Position numbers and translations under genes: made by a program. Positions 8,759 to 17,082 of a stretch of 64,000 nucleotides of DNA are shown here, piece by piece (position 1 is the stretch's first letter; each line of letters begins with the position of its first letter). This DNA is from Salipiger sp. H15 (lineage in GTDB: Bacteria; Pseudomonadota; Alphaproteobacteria; Rhodobacterales; Rhodobacteraceae). Under the pieces are notes generated by a model. The model was not told where the DNA came from, searched no databases, and saw only the letters and a program-made list of their open reading frames with translations. Where the stretch lies: positions 806,001 to 870,000 of the forward strand of contig NZ_CP123384.1 of assembly GCF_040409955.1 (NCBI RefSeq), written 5' to 3'.

Positions 8759-10419
8759 GGGTGCGGCTCCAGGTCGACGACGCGGTCCATGGCGGCAGCA
8801 AGCGCCGGGTCATGGGTCGCGACGATCACCGTCCGCCCCTCGGCCGCCATGTCGCGCAGCACCGCGATGACCGCGGCGCCGGTGGTGGCGTCGAGATCGG
8901 CGGTGGGCTCGTCGGCAAGGATCACCCCGGCGCCCCGGATCAGCGCGCGCGCGAGCAGCAGGCGGCGCGCCTCGCCCCCCGAGACGCCGGCGCCGCTTTC
9001 GCCCAGCACCGTGTCGAGCCCCTCGGGCAGCGTCTCGACGATGCGGCTGGCGCGGGCCCTGCGCAGCGCCTCTTCCGGCACCTCGCCCTCGGGCGAGCCG
9101 GTCAGAAACGCGCGGAGCGTCTCGTCCGGGATATGCACCCGCTGCGGCACGTAGGCGAGGCGGGCGCGCCAGGCGTCGGCGGTCGCGTCGCTCAGCAGAT
9201 GCCCCGCAACCAGGACCTGCCCCTCCGCCGGGGCCAGCAGCCCGGAGATGACGTCGAGCGCCGTGGTCTTGCCCACCCCGCTCGGCCCGCGCAGTGCCAG
9301 CGACGTGCCCGGCGCAATCTCCATGTCCGGAAGCGCCACCAGTTGCTCCCCCTGCGCCACCCGAACGCCCCGGAGCGAGACCGAGGCCGGCCCATCAAGC
9401 GGCGCGGCGTCCGCCCCCTGCCCCAGAACCGGCGTCCCGGGCTCGTCGGCGACGGAGGCCAGCTCCCCGGCCACCGCCTCGGCCGCCGCCCGGTCGTGCC
9501 AGGCCGCGGCAAGGTCGCGCAGCGGCTGGAAGAAGTCGGGCGCGAGCAGCAGCAGGAAGAGCCCCTGGAACAGCGTGAGCGGCGCGCCCCAGGTGCCGAA
9601 GGTGATCTCTCCCAGCAGCGAGAAGCCGACGTAGACGGCCACCATGGCCACGCCGAGCGCCGAGAAGAGCTCGAGCACGGTCGAGGAGAGGAACGCCACG
9701 CGCAGCACCGCCATGGTGCGCGCACGCAGTCCCTCGGCACGGGCGGCGAACTCGGCGCGCGAGGCCCCGGCGGCCCCCAGCAGCAAAAGGTCCGGCAGGG
9801 CGGCGATGCGGTCGATCAGCAGCGTGTTCATCGCGCCCACCTCGACCATCTGCTTCCGGCTCGCCTCCTGCGCGGCCATGCCCACCAGCGCCATGAAGAC
9901 CGGGATCAGCGGCCCGGCGACCAGCAGCACCAGGCCCGCCGCCCAGGACAGGGGCAGGATCGCCGCGAGATAGAGGAGCGGCAGCAGGCGCGCGCGCGCC
10001 ATGGCGGGGCGATAGCGGGTGATCCAGGGGCCGAGGGCGGCCAGCTTCTCGGTCAGCAGCGCCGCCAGCGCCGCCGAGGAGCCCCCCCCAAGGCGCAGCG
10101 CCTCGCGATCGAGCAGCGCCTGCCGCTGGAGGTGCAGCGTCTCGTCCGCGGCGCGGAAGGCGAGGCGCGCGGCCCGCCCCTCGCCCCAGCCGCGAAGCAG
10201 GCCCAGGAGCGCGAAGGCCAGCGCCATCCAGAGCGTGCGCCACAGCGGCGCGCCCTCGGCCCACCCGGCGATCCCCCAGGCCAGCGCCGCGGCCTGCGGC
10301 AGCCAGAGCGCCGCCGCCAGCGCCGAGAGGCGCGAGGCGCGGCCCAGCCGCTGCCGCGCCGCGTCACCGAGCAGGCGCTCGGCACGGGTCCGCTCTGGCT
10401 CGGGGGCTTTCGGCATCAC
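8752..10419 (-). CDS. cydD: Thiol reductant ABC exporter subunit CydD
   Basis: The partner of CydC, also 555 aa with a membrane domain followed by an ATPase. The Walker A motif is GPSGVGKTT, the signature VSGGEARRL and Walker B GVILADEPTADLD. It is the first gene of the cydDC pair and therefore the likely transcription start for the pair. A small inverted repeat lies 21 bases upstream of its ATG and may control it. Confidence 0.93.
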   Translation of the reverse strand: MMPKAPEPERTRAERLLGDAARQRLGRASRLSALAAALWLPQAAALAWGIAGWAEGAPLWRTLWMALAFALLGLLRGWGEGRAARLAFRAADETLHLQRQALLDREALRLGGGSSAALAALLTEKLAALGPWITRYRPAMARARLLPLLYLAAILPLSWAAGLVLLVAGPLIPVFMALVGMAAQEASRKQMVEVGAMNTLLIDRIAALPDLLLLGAAGASRAEFAARAEGLRARTMAVLRVAFLSSTVLELFSALGVAMVAVYVGFSLLGEITFGTWGAPLTLFQGLFLLLLAPDFFQPLRDLAAAWHDRAAAEAVAGELASVADEPGTPVLGQGADAAPLDGPASVSLRGVRVAQGEQLVALPDMEIAPGTSLALRGPSGVGKTTALDVISGLLAPAEGQVLVAGHLLSDATADAWRARLAYVPQRVHIPDETLRAFLTGSPEGEVPEEALRRARASRIVETLPEGLDTVLGESGAGVSGGEARRLLLARALIRGAGVILADEPTADLDATTGAAVIAVLRDMAAEGRTVIVATHDPALAAAMDRVVDLEPHPC

Positions 10420-10439
10420 GACTCCGCGAGGAAATCTGC

Positions 10440-10456
10440 ATCTCGGTCAACGAGAT
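10440..10456 (-). promoter_or_regulatory. Inverted repeat before cydD (candidate operator)
   Basis: ATCTCG-GTCAA-CGAGAT is a perfect 6-base inverted repeat with a 5-base spacer, ending 21 bases before the cydD ATG. On the minus strand a TTGAAT (10473-10478) lies 15 bases from TATCTC (10452-10457), so the repeat would overlap the -10 region. The spacer is shorter than ideal, so the promoter reading is weak. Confidence 0.35.
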
Positions 10457-10676
10457 AGGGGATGGTTCCGGGATTCAACCACAAACGCCCCCGCGCGTCA
10501 CTCTGCCGCCACGCCCCGCCTGATCCGCCGGCAGGCGCGTCGGGCACGCGCCGGAGCCGACCCGCCTGCCCACCCCGGGCGTTGCACCGGCGAAACGCCC
10601 GTGCCACGCTGCCCGGACCACCCGGACAGGAGATTTCCCCGATGCCCCAGCCCCCTACCCCCGAAGGAGCCCGGAG

Positions 10677-11237
10677 ATGAGCGCGCTCGAGATGGTCCTG
10701 TCGGAGATCGATTCCGCCAATGCCCAGGATCCGACCGTCGAAGGCGGCCAGCCCGCCGCCCTGCTCTACGGCGAGCGCATGAGCGCGGAACTGGCGCGGC
10801 TCTTCCCGGATGCCTCGGAGGTGCTGCAGATCGCCGCGCGCGGCCAGCACGTCGAGCGCTGGCTGCTGCCGCGCGAATCCTACCCGATGGACCGCCCCGG
10901 CTATTTCGCCTGGCGCAAGGAACAGGGCCGCCGCCACGGCGCGCGGCTCGCGGGGATGATGTCGAAGGCGGGCTACGACGAGGACGCGCAGGAGCGCGTG
11001 GGCGTGCTGCTGCGCAAGGAAGGCATCAAGCGCGACGCCGAGGTGCAGGCGCTTGAGGACGTGATCTGCTTCACCTTCCTCAAGTGGTACTTCTCACCCT
11101 TCGCCGAGGGGCGCGACGCCGAGGGTCTGCAGCGCATCGTCGAGAAGACCGCGCTGAAGATGTCGCCCGACGGCCGCGCGCGGGTGTTGCAGGAGTTCGA
11201 CCTGCCCGAACCGTTTGCGGGGGCGTTCCGCGACTGA
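10677..11237 (+). CDS. DUF4202 family protein
   Basis: A 186-aa soluble, mostly helical protein matching the DUF4202 family as I recall it. Recognisable stretches are QIAARGQHVERWLLPRESYP, GYFAWRKEQGRRHG and LEDVICFTFLKWYF; the conserved His, Arg, Glu and Asp residues resemble an HD-like metal site, but this is inference. There is no signal peptide or membrane segment. The start is preceded by GGAGCCCGGAG. It is followed, after a double-hairpin spacer, by a CbiX-like gene on the same strand. Biochemical function unknown. Confidence 0.8.
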   Translation: MSALEMVLSEIDSANAQDPTVEGGQPAALLYGERMSAELARLFPDASEVLQIAARGQHVERWLLPRESYPMDRPGYFAWRKEQGRRHGARLAGMMSKAGYDEDAQERVGVLLRKEGIKRDAEVQALEDVICFTFLKWYFSPFAEGRDAEGLQRIVEKTALKMSPDGRARVLQEFDLPEPFAGAFRD

Positions 11238-11264
11238 GCCGGGCAAGGTCCTTCGTAGGAACTT

Positions 11265-11306
11265 GCAAGAGTTTTCGAAAACTCTTGCGGCGCTAGTTTG
11301 CGCCGC
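11265..11306. repeat. Paired palindromes between DUF4202 and cbiX
   Basis: A perfect 24-base dyad centred on TTTTCGAAAA (11265-11288, half-site GCAAGAGTTTTC) is joined to a second hairpin, GCGGCGC-tagttt-GCGCCGC (11287-11306), sharing the GC at the junction. The first is AT-rich at its centre, unlike its surroundings. It resembles dispersed intergenic palindromes I recall from Roseobacter genomes and could act as a REP-type element or mRNA stabiliser; no T-run makes it an obvious terminator. Confidence 0.6.
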
Positions 11307-11332
11307 AGGACAAGGTACCGAGACCTGAAGAC

Positions 11333-12028
11333 ATGACCCGTTCCGCCCTCATCGTCGCCCATGGCAGCCCCTCCGATCCCGATCCGCAGGAGGCGGCGCT
11401 GCAGGACCTCGCCGCGCGCGTGGGCGCGCTGCTGCCCGGCTGGCGCATCGGCGGGGCGACCCTCGCCAAGGAGGGCGCCTTCGACGCCGCCGTGGCTGCG
11501 CTCGGCAGCCCTTGGGTCTACCCCTATTTCATGGCGCGCGGCTATTTCACCGGGACGGTGCTGGCCAAGCGCGCCGCGCAGCTGGGGCTGCGGGTGCTGG
11601 AGCCCTTCGGCACCGAGCCCGCGCTGGTGGCCAGCGCCGCCCATGCGCTGCGCCGGGAACTCGATGGCAGGGGATGGAAGGCGGCGGAGACGACGTTGCT
11701 GGTCGCGGCCCATGGCAGCGCCGTTTCGCGCACCAGCGCCGAGAGCGCCCGGGACTTCGCCGCCGCGCTGAAGGCCGAGATGGGATTCGCCGAGGCGCAC
11801 GCGGGCTATGTCGAGGAAGCCCCGTTCCTGAACGAGTCGGCGCGGGGACTCGGACAGGCGGTCTGTCTCCCGCAATTCGCGCTCAACGCGGGGCACATGC
11901 TGGAGGATGTGCCGGAGGCCTTGAAGGATGCAGGCTTCGCGGGGCCGGTGCTGCCGGCCTTCATAGACTGGCCGGAAACCCCGGAGCTGATCGCGCAAAG
12001 CCTTGAAAATCAGGCAGCCGCGCCATGA
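11333..12028 (+). CDS. CbiX-like sirohydrochlorin chelatase
   Basis: A 231-aa class II chelatase-like protein expected to insert a metal (cobalt or iron) into sirohydrochlorin for cobalamin or sirohaem. It shows an internal duplication typical of the longer CbiX form: each half has an SxxxxxHGS motif (ALIVAHGSPSDP near residue 10 and LLVAAHGSAVSRT near residue 125), with His residues as likely metal ligands. No cobalamin cluster is adjacent; a PduO-type cobalamin gene sits 43 kb away. The metal is not decided by sequence. Confidence 0.82.
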   Translation: MTRSALIVAHGSPSDPDPQEAALQDLAARVGALLPGWRIGGATLAKEGAFDAAVAALGSPWVYPYFMARGYFTGTVLAKRAAQLGLRVLEPFGTEPALVASAAHALRRELDGRGWKAAETTLLVAAHGSAVSRTSAESARDFAAALKAEMGFAEAHAGYVEEAPFLNESARGLGQAVCLPQFALNAGHMLEDVPEALKDAGFAGPVLPAFIDWPETPELIAQSLENQAAAP

Positions 12029-12047
12029 GACGCGGGGGCGCCGGAAC

Positions 12048-12087
12048 AAAAAAAGAAGGCCACCGCGCTGCGGTGGCCTTCTTTTTT
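12048..12087. terminator. Bidirectional intrinsic terminator
   Basis: GAAGGCCACCGC (12055-12066), loop GCT and GCGGTGGCCTTC (12070-12081) form a perfect 12-bp stem bordered by a run of A on the left and TTTTTT on the right. It can end the cbiX message (plus) and the tRNA-Arg transcript (minus). Confidence 0.95.
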
Positions 12088-12106
12088 GCCGTCCCCCGGT
12101 GGGGAG

Positions 12107-12183
12107 TGGCGGACCGAGGAGGATTCGAACCCCCGACCCCTTGATTCGTAGTCAAGTACTCTATCCAGCTGAGCTATCGGTCC
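12107..12183 (-). tRNA. tRNA-Arg (ACG)
   Basis: The minus strand gives a complete cloverleaf: acceptor arm GGACCGA/TCGGTCC, D arm with AGCTCAGCTGGATAGAGT, anticodon loop CTACGAA with anticodon ACG, T arm GGGGGTTCGAATCCTCC, and an encoded CCA end. ACG-Arg needs A34-to-inosine editing by TadA to read CGU, CGC and CGA. A bidirectional terminator follows 20 bases after its 3' end. Confidence 0.98.
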
Positions 12184-12258
12184 GTGAGGGCGGGGTTTAG
12201 ACTTAGTTCCGGATATGCGCAAGGGCCATTTCGAAGAAATTTCCCGACTGACCTGAGG

Positions 12259-13641
12259 TCACCCGAGATCGCCGGTCGGAAGGCGGATTTCGAAGCAGGT
12301 TCCGGTCGCGTCCGAGCGCAGCAGCTGCAGCTTTCCACCGTGATTGCGCACCAGCTCGGCGACGATGGCCAGCCCGAGCCCCGCCCCGCCCTTGCGCGCG
12401 CCGCCCTGGAAGGGCTGGAACAGGTGCTCGCGCGCCTTCGGCGGCAGGCCCGGGCCGGTGTCGGTCACGTCAATGATCCAGGCGTCCTCTTCGACGCGGG
12501 CCGAGACGGCGATCTCGCCCTCCTCGCCCGAGCCGGTGATCGCCTGGCGGGCGTTGCGCACGAGATTCGCGATGGCGCGGTAGATCTGCTCGGGGTCGCC
12601 GCGAATCTGCAGCGAGGCGGGAATGTCCTCCGACAGGCTCACCTCGTGCTCGCCGATCGCGAGGCGCTCGGCCTCGAGCACCTCGTTGACCAGCTCGGCA
12701 AGGTTGAACTGGGTCAGCATCGGCGCGGGCTCCTCGGCCTTGCCGAAGGCCAGCGTCGTCTCGCAGAGCGACACGGCGCGGGTGATCGAGCTGACCAGCT
12801 TGGGCGCCATGCGCTTCACCGCCGGGTCCTCGGACATCTCGATGCGGTCGGTGAAGAGCTGCGCCGAGCTGAGGATGTTGCGCAGGTCGTGGCTCACCCG
12901 CGCCACGGCGCCGCCGAGCTGGGCCAGCCGCTCCTTCTGCCGCAGCGACTGCGACAGCTGCGTCTCGAGCGATTTCAGCGCCTCCTCGGCCTCGCGAATC
13001 TCGCGCACGCTGGCGCCCGGGGTGATGATCCGCCGCGCGTCCTCGGGATCCTCGGCATAGCGCTGCATGTGGCCGACGACGCCCTTGATCGGCTTCACCA
13101 GCAGCACCCGCACCGCGAGGAAGAGCAGCAGCGCGGTGATCAGCGACAGCAGCGCCGAGACCAGCAGCACGCGCAGGCCGAAGTCGATCATCGCCGTGCG
13201 CAGCGGCAGGCTGTCCATGGTGACCTCGATCAGCTCGCCGCCGTCGTCCTTGGGATAGCCCAGCACCCGGATCAGCCGCGGCTGCGTGTCGAAGAGCCGC
13301 AGCATCGCGTCGCGCATCAGGATCAGCGGCCCGGCCTCGCGCAGGTCGTAGCTTTCGTCCACCGAGCCCGGCATGGGCGAGGACAGCGCCAGCTCGCGCC
13401 GCTCGTCGCGCTGCAGCACCACGTTGTAGACCCCGGCGTTCTCCAGCAGCTCGGCCTCGAGCTCGGGGGCCAGCACGTCGTCGGCCAGCAGCGCCAGCGA
13501 GGCGATCTGCGCGCGCTCGAGGTGGTCGTTGAGAAAATCCTGACGGAATCGGGCCACGGAGGGCACGAAGATCAGCACTTCGGCCAGCATCACGAAAACG
13601 GTCGTGAGAACCAGAAAGCGGCCTGAGAGCGAGTTGAACAT
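12259..13641 (-). CDS. Sensor histidine kinase (orphan)
   Basis: A 460-aa membrane histidine kinase. A first helix at about residues 10-28 and a second at about 158-182 enclose a ~130-residue extracytoplasmic sensor, followed by a HAMP-like linker and a coiled coil. The phospho-acceptor is His251 in RVSHDLRN. ATP-binding boxes are NLVRNARQAI (N), DTGPGLPP (G1) and GGAGLGLAI (G2). No response regulator is next to it: the flavoprotein gene lies upstream and tRNA-Arg downstream. The signal and partner are unknown. Confidence 0.92.
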   Translation of the reverse strand: MFNSLSGRFLVLTTVFVMLAEVLIFVPSVARFRQDFLNDHLERAQIASLALLADDVLAPELEAELLENAGVYNVVLQRDERRELALSSPMPGSVDESYDLREAGPLILMRDAMLRLFDTQPRLIRVLGYPKDDGGELIEVTMDSLPLRTAMIDFGLRVLLVSALLSLITALLLFLAVRVLLVKPIKGVVGHMQRYAEDPEDARRIITPGASVREIREAEEALKSLETQLSQSLRQKERLAQLGGAVARVSHDLRNILSSAQLFTDRIEMSEDPAVKRMAPKLVSSITRAVSLCETTLAFGKAEEPAPMLTQFNLAELVNEVLEAERLAIGEHEVSLSEDIPASLQIRGDPEQIYRAIANLVRNARQAITGSGEEGEIAVSARVEEDAWIIDVTDTGPGLPPKAREHLFQPFQGGARKGGAGLGLAIVAELVRNHGGKLQLLRSDATGTCFEIRLPTGDLG

Positions 13642-13660
13642 CTAGAGCAGTCTTGAGCTT

Positions 13661-15079
13661 TCAGGGAAGCAGGCGTTGAACTGTTCGTGTAACAGCCTTG
13701 ACCGTGCGGTTTTCAAACAATCTGGGTGTGAAATAGGATCCGGCAACCCGTTTGTTAAGCTCCCCCAGCGTCGGATAGGGCGCGATCATGCCCGCAACCT
13801 GCGCAATCTTGACCCCTGCCGAGATTGCCAGCGCCCAGGTCGCGATGAGATCCCCCGCCTGCGCGCCGACGATGGTGGCGCCCACGGGCCGCCCGCGGTG
13901 CACCATGACCTTGGCAAGACCCGCCGTCTCCCGCCCGGCAATCGCCCGGTCATTGTGCTGCAACGCCTCGCGCAGCACCTCCAGCCGGTCGCCGTAGCGC
14001 TGCCGCGCCTCGACCTCGGTCAGGCCGACATGGGCCAGTTCGGGGCGGGTGTAGGTGGCGCGGGGCACGTGCTCGGTCGAGGCCTTTGCCGGCAGGCCGA
14101 AAAGCGCCGAGCGCAGGACGATTCCCGCGTGGTAGCCCGCAAGATGGGTGAACTGCAGCCCGCCCGCGGCATCGCCGATGGCGTAGACCCGGCGATTCGT
14201 CGTGCGCAGCCCCGCATCGACGCGGATCCCGGTCTTCGTCGTCTCGATTCCCGCCTCGGCGAGCCCGAGCCCCTCGGTGTTCGGCCTGCGCCCCGCCGCG
14301 ACCAGCAGGTGCGAGCCGGTGAGGCTGCCGCCGCCCGCGAGCCGCAGCTCGATCGCCCCGCCCTGCCGGGTGGCGCTGCTGACCGTCTCGCGCTCGAGAA
14401 TCGTCACCCCCTCGCCGCGCAGGTGGTCGAGCACGATCGCCGCCATCTCCGCGTCCTCGCGCCCCAGTGCCCGTGCCCCCTCGACCACGGTGACCTGCGA
14501 TCCGAGACGCCGGAAGGCCTGCGCCATCTCCATGCCGATGGGCCCGCCGCCGAGAATCAGCAGGTGCGAGGGCAACTCCTGCAGGTCCCACAGCGTCTCG
14601 TTGGTCAGGTAGGGCACATCCGCCAGCCCCGAGACCGGCGGAACGGCGGGCGCTGAGCCGGTCGCCAGCACGATCCGGCGGGCGGCGATCCGGTAGCGCC
14701 CGGCCTCGACCTCGCGTTCCGAGACAAATCGCGCGTGCTCGCGGATCACTTGCACGCCGAGCCCCTCGAAGCGCGCCTGCGAATCGACCGGGGCAATGCG
14801 GGCGATGGTCTCGTGCACATGGGCGCGCACGCGGGGCCAGTCGACTTTCGGCGGGGCGAGGTCGATGCCGAAGGCCGCGGAGGTCTCGGGCGCATGGGCC
14901 TGATCCGCGGCGGCGATCAGCGCCTTGGAGGGCACGCAGCCGTAGTTCAGGCAATCGCCGCCCATCTCGCCGCGCTCGACCAGCACCACGCGCGCGCCCA
15001 TCTGCGCGGCCCCCGCCGCGACCGAAAGGCCGCCGGAGCCAGCGCCGATGATCAGCAGGTCGGTCTTGATCGTTTCCAT
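13661..15079 (-). CDS. MerA-like FAD/NAD(P) disulfide oxidoreductase
   Basis: A 472-aa class I pyridine nucleotide-disulfide oxidoreductase. It has the FAD motif IIGAGSGGLSVAAG, the redox-active pair GGDCLNYGCVPSKA (Cys-x4-Cys), an NAD(P) motif GGGPIGMEMA and a second FAD segment YAIGDAAGG. Near the C terminus the sequence reads APYPTLGE where lipoamide dehydrogenases have a catalytic His; Tyr at this place is as in mercuric reductase, so it is not a lipoamide dehydrogenase. I prefer the ATG at 15079 because GGGAG sits about 10 bases upstream; 15088 is an alternative. It is paired with an upstream TVP38-type gene. Substrate unknown. Confidence 0.88.
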   Translation of the reverse strand: METIKTDLLIIGAGSGGLSVAAGAAQMGARVVLVERGEMGGDCLNYGCVPSKALIAAADQAHAPETSAAFGIDLAPPKVDWPRVRAHVHETIARIAPVDSQARFEGLGVQVIREHARFVSEREVEAGRYRIAARRIVLATGSAPAVPPVSGLADVPYLTNETLWDLQELPSHLLILGGGPIGMEMAQAFRRLGSQVTVVEGARALGREDAEMAAIVLDHLRGEGVTILERETVSSATRQGGAIELRLAGGGSLTGSHLLVAAGRRPNTEGLGLAEAGIETTKTGIRVDAGLRTTNRRVYAIGDAAGGLQFTHLAGYHAGIVLRSALFGLPAKASTEHVPRATYTRPELAHVGLTEVEARQRYGDRLEVLREALQHNDRAIAGRETAGLAKVMVHRGRPVGATIVGAQAGDLIATWALAISAGVKIAQVAGMIAPYPTLGELNKRVAGSYFTPRLFENRTVKAVTRTVQRLLP

Positions 15080-15110
15080 GGCACTCATGCTCCCGGCCTC
15101 AGATTCCGCC

Positions 15111-15851
15111 TCAGATTCCCCTGCGCGCCCGCCAGGCGCGCAGCGCGATCGGCAGCGCCGCAAGCGCCGCCAGTCCCAACAGTGGCCCGATCACCTGCGG
15201 CGCCCAGAGCAGGCTCAGGTCCGGCTCGCCGCCCCGGTCGAAGACCGAGCCGACGCCCACGCCGATCGAGGTGAAGACCAGCGCCCCGGGGATGATTCCC
15301 AAGGCCGTGGTCCAGGCGAAGGTCGCGAACCGCACCCCGACCAGCGCCGGCAGCAGATTCGCCACGAAGAAAGGTACCGCAGGCACCAGCCGCAGCAGCA
15401 GGAGCACGCTCACCTCGTTCTGTCGCAGCCCGTCGCGAAGCTTCCCGAGCCGCCCCTCCGAGGCGTCGAGCCGCGCCGAGAGCACCTGCCCGAGCCCCGC
15501 CCGCGCCGCGAGGAAGATGGCGATCGCGCCCAGCGTGGCCGACAGGACGTTGAGCGCCGTCCCCGGCCCGAGGCCGAAGAGGAACCCTCCGGTCACCGAG
15601 GCGACGGCGGCCCCCGGCAGCGAGAAGGCGACGATGGCGACGTAGGCCGCGACGAATCCCCCGGCCAGCGCGAGGTAGTTGCTGTCGCGCAGGGCCAGCA
15701 GCGCGGCGCGATTCTCGCGCAACGTCTCGAAGCTGATGTACTCGCGCAGCGTCACAGCGCCGATCACCGCCACGAGCGCGATCAGGGCAAGGGGCAGGTG
15801 GCGCAGCAGGCGCGGGCGCGCGGGGGCCGGTTTCGGGTCAGGGTTCGTCAT
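15111..15851 (-). CDS. TVP38/TMEM64 family membrane protein
   Basis: A 246-aa protein of the TVP38/TMEM64 (DedA-related, VTT-domain) family, inner membrane. A short basic N terminus precedes helix 1 (LALIALVAVIGAV). The conserved core FSLPGAAVASVTGGFLFGLGPGTALNVLSAT is present, followed by the RLVPAVPFFVANLLPALVGV segment that marks the family. The longer open frame to 16025 is rejected because it reaches back over the rpmH promoter. It is separated by 31 bases from the MerA-like flavoprotein, a common pairing in this group. The pair may act in lipid or redox homeostasis, but this is inference. Confidence 0.88.
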   Translation of the reverse strand: MTNPDPKPAPARPRLLRHLPLALIALVAVIGAVTLREYISFETLRENRAALLALRDSNYLALAGGFVAAYVAIVAFSLPGAAVASVTGGFLFGLGPGTALNVLSATLGAIAIFLAARAGLGQVLSARLDASEGRLGKLRDGLRQNEVSVLLLLRLVPAVPFFVANLLPALVGVRFATFAWTTALGIIPGALVFTSIGVGVGSVFDRGGEPDLSLLWAPQVIGPLLGLAALAALPIALRAWRARRGI

Positions 15852-16009
15852 GCCCCTAGAATGGCGTGCAGAATCGTCCGCGCACAGCCTTATCACGCGG
15901 CCTTGATCGACGGTTATCCCGGGGCCATGCCGTTGCCTTCCCGAAACCCGCGTGGCAGGAGCCGACACGCCTGCGGCGGGAAATCTTGCCCCGCTGGCCG
16001 GATAGAGGT

Positions 16010-16038
16010 TTGACACCGGGGCCACTCCTGCCTATAGC
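16010..16038 (+). promoter_or_regulatory. Sigma-70-type promoter of rpmH-rnpA-yidD
   Basis: A perfect -35 TTGACA (16010-16015) is followed after 17 bases by TATAGC (16033-16038). It predicts a transcript start near 16045 and a ~155-base leader before rpmH, including the small hairpin GGCCTC/GAGGCC just before the gene. It is one of the best consensus promoters in the window. Confidence 0.85.
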
Positions 16039-16201
16039 ACGGCACTCGAATGACCCGGCCCGGCGAATCCGCTTAGGGCCGTCTGTGATGTAAGCTCTTG
16101 CTGCCAATCTACTGGCACGTCGGGCGGACGCCGCAGGCAGCAATGAGACCATGTAGACAGACCGGCCTCCCCGGAGGCCAGATCAGACGGAGAAGAGCGC
16201 G

Positions 16202-16336
16202 ATGAAACGCACCTTTCAGCCTTCGAACCTCGTTCGCAAGCGCCGCCACGGCTTCCGTGCCCGGATGGCCACCAAGGGCGGCCGCGCGGTTCTGAATGCG
16301 CGCCGCGCACGCGGTCGCAAGCGGCTCAGCGCCTGA
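16202..16336 (+). CDS. rpmH: 50S ribosomal protein L34
   Basis: A 44-residue, highly basic protein, [17 protein letters not shown] and ending RGRKRLSA, which is the complete bL34 sequence pattern. It is preceded by GGAGAAGAGCGCG and by a consensus promoter, and followed 16 bases later by rnpA, as in most bacteria. Certain. Confidence 0.99.
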   Translation: MKRTFQPSNLVRKRRHGFRARMATKGGRAVLNARRARGRKRLSA

Positions 16337-16352
16337 GCCGCGCGCTCTGCCC

Positions 16353-16847
16353 ATGGCGGAGCGTCAGCACAAGACACCGGCCAAGGCCGCTTCGGAACAG
16401 CCCGAGGCGGCCTTTGCGCTTGGCATGCGTGCGGATTCAGACCTTAGCAGCGCCGAAGGCGATGCCCTGATGGGGAAGGACACCCCGAAACTCGAGGTCC
16501 TGCGCAAGCGCAGCGATTTCCTCGCGGCGGCGCGTGCCCGGCGGCAGCCGGTGCCGTCCTTCCTGCTGCAGGCCCGCTTTCGCGATGACGGCTCGGATCT
16601 GATCCGCGTCGGCTTCACCTGTTCCAAGAAGGTCGGCAATGCCGTCGCCCGCAACCGCGCCAAGCGCCGGCTGCGCGAGATCGCGCGCCTCGGCCTGCCG
16701 GAACTGGGCAAGCCGGGCTGGGACTACGTGCTGATCGGCCGCGCCGAGGCCACCGCCGCGCGCGAGTTCACCGCGCTGCAGGGCGATCTCGCGCAGGCGA
16801 TCCGGCAGATCCACGGCTCGGGCAAGCCCCGGACGCCGCGGCCGTGA
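16353..16847 (+). CDS. rnpA: Ribonuclease P protein component
   Basis: The protein cofactor of RNase P, which trims tRNA 5' leaders. The family signature CSKKVGNAVARNRAKRRLRE is the RNA-binding RNR box. From 16353 the protein is 164 aa, longer than the usual ~120. The first ~39 residues show no conservation, and the ATG at 16470 (MGKDTPKLEVLRKRSDF) has a GAAGG upstream, whereas 16353 has no clear ribosome-binding site. The shorter form (125 aa) may therefore be the real one; translation from 16353 by coupling to rpmH is also possible. Confidence 0.92.
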   Translation: MAERQHKTPAKAASEQPEAAFALGMRADSDLSSAEGDALMGKDTPKLEVLRKRSDFLAAARARRQPVPSFLLQARFRDDGSDLIRVGFTCSKKVGNAVARNRAKRRLREIARLGLPELGKPGWDYVLIGRAEATAAREFTALQGDLAQAIRQIHGSGKPRTPRP

Positions 16848-17065
16848 GCCCGCTCGCCCATATCGCTGCCCTGCCCGTCCGCGCCTATCGCCTGATCTTC
16901 TCGCCCTGGGTGGGTCATGGCTGCCGCTTCCAGCCGACCTGCTCGGCCTACGCGCTCGAGGCGCTGGAAAAGCACGGTGCGTTCAAGGGCTCGTACCTGA
17001 CGATCCGCCGCATCCTGCGCTGCCATCCGCTCGGCGGCTCCGGCATCGACAACGTCCCCGACTAG
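16844..17065 (+). CDS. yidD: Membrane protein insertion efficiency factor YidD
   Basis: A 73-aa YidD protein that assists YidC-dependent membrane insertion at the inner face of the membrane. The family core FSPWVGHGCRFQPTCSAYALEALEKHG, with its three cysteines, and CHPLGGSGIDNVP are intact. It uses a GTG start that overlaps the rnpA stop codon by 4 bases. Its usual neighbour yidC is 3.8 kb away, separated by an ORF6N gene, ttcA and an EAL gene. Confidence 0.95.
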   Translation: MSPLAHIAALPVRAYRLIFSPWVGHGCRFQPTCSAYALEALEKHGAFKGSYLTIRRILRCHPLGGSGIDNVPD

Positions 17066-17082
17066 GGCCGCCCGGCCGGAGA

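Noticed and set aside
10462..10680. A 72-residue plus-strand frame before the DUF4202 gene
   Set aside because: Proline/arginine-rich composition, no ribosome-binding site and no conserved pattern; it lies mostly in the promoter region of divergent genes.
15890..15922. Two TTATC-containing boxes (TTATCACGC, TTATCCCGG) near rpmH suggesting a replication origin
   Set aside because: Each matches TTATCCACA only partly, there is no AT-rich unwinding region, no cluster of further boxes and no dnaA gene nearby.
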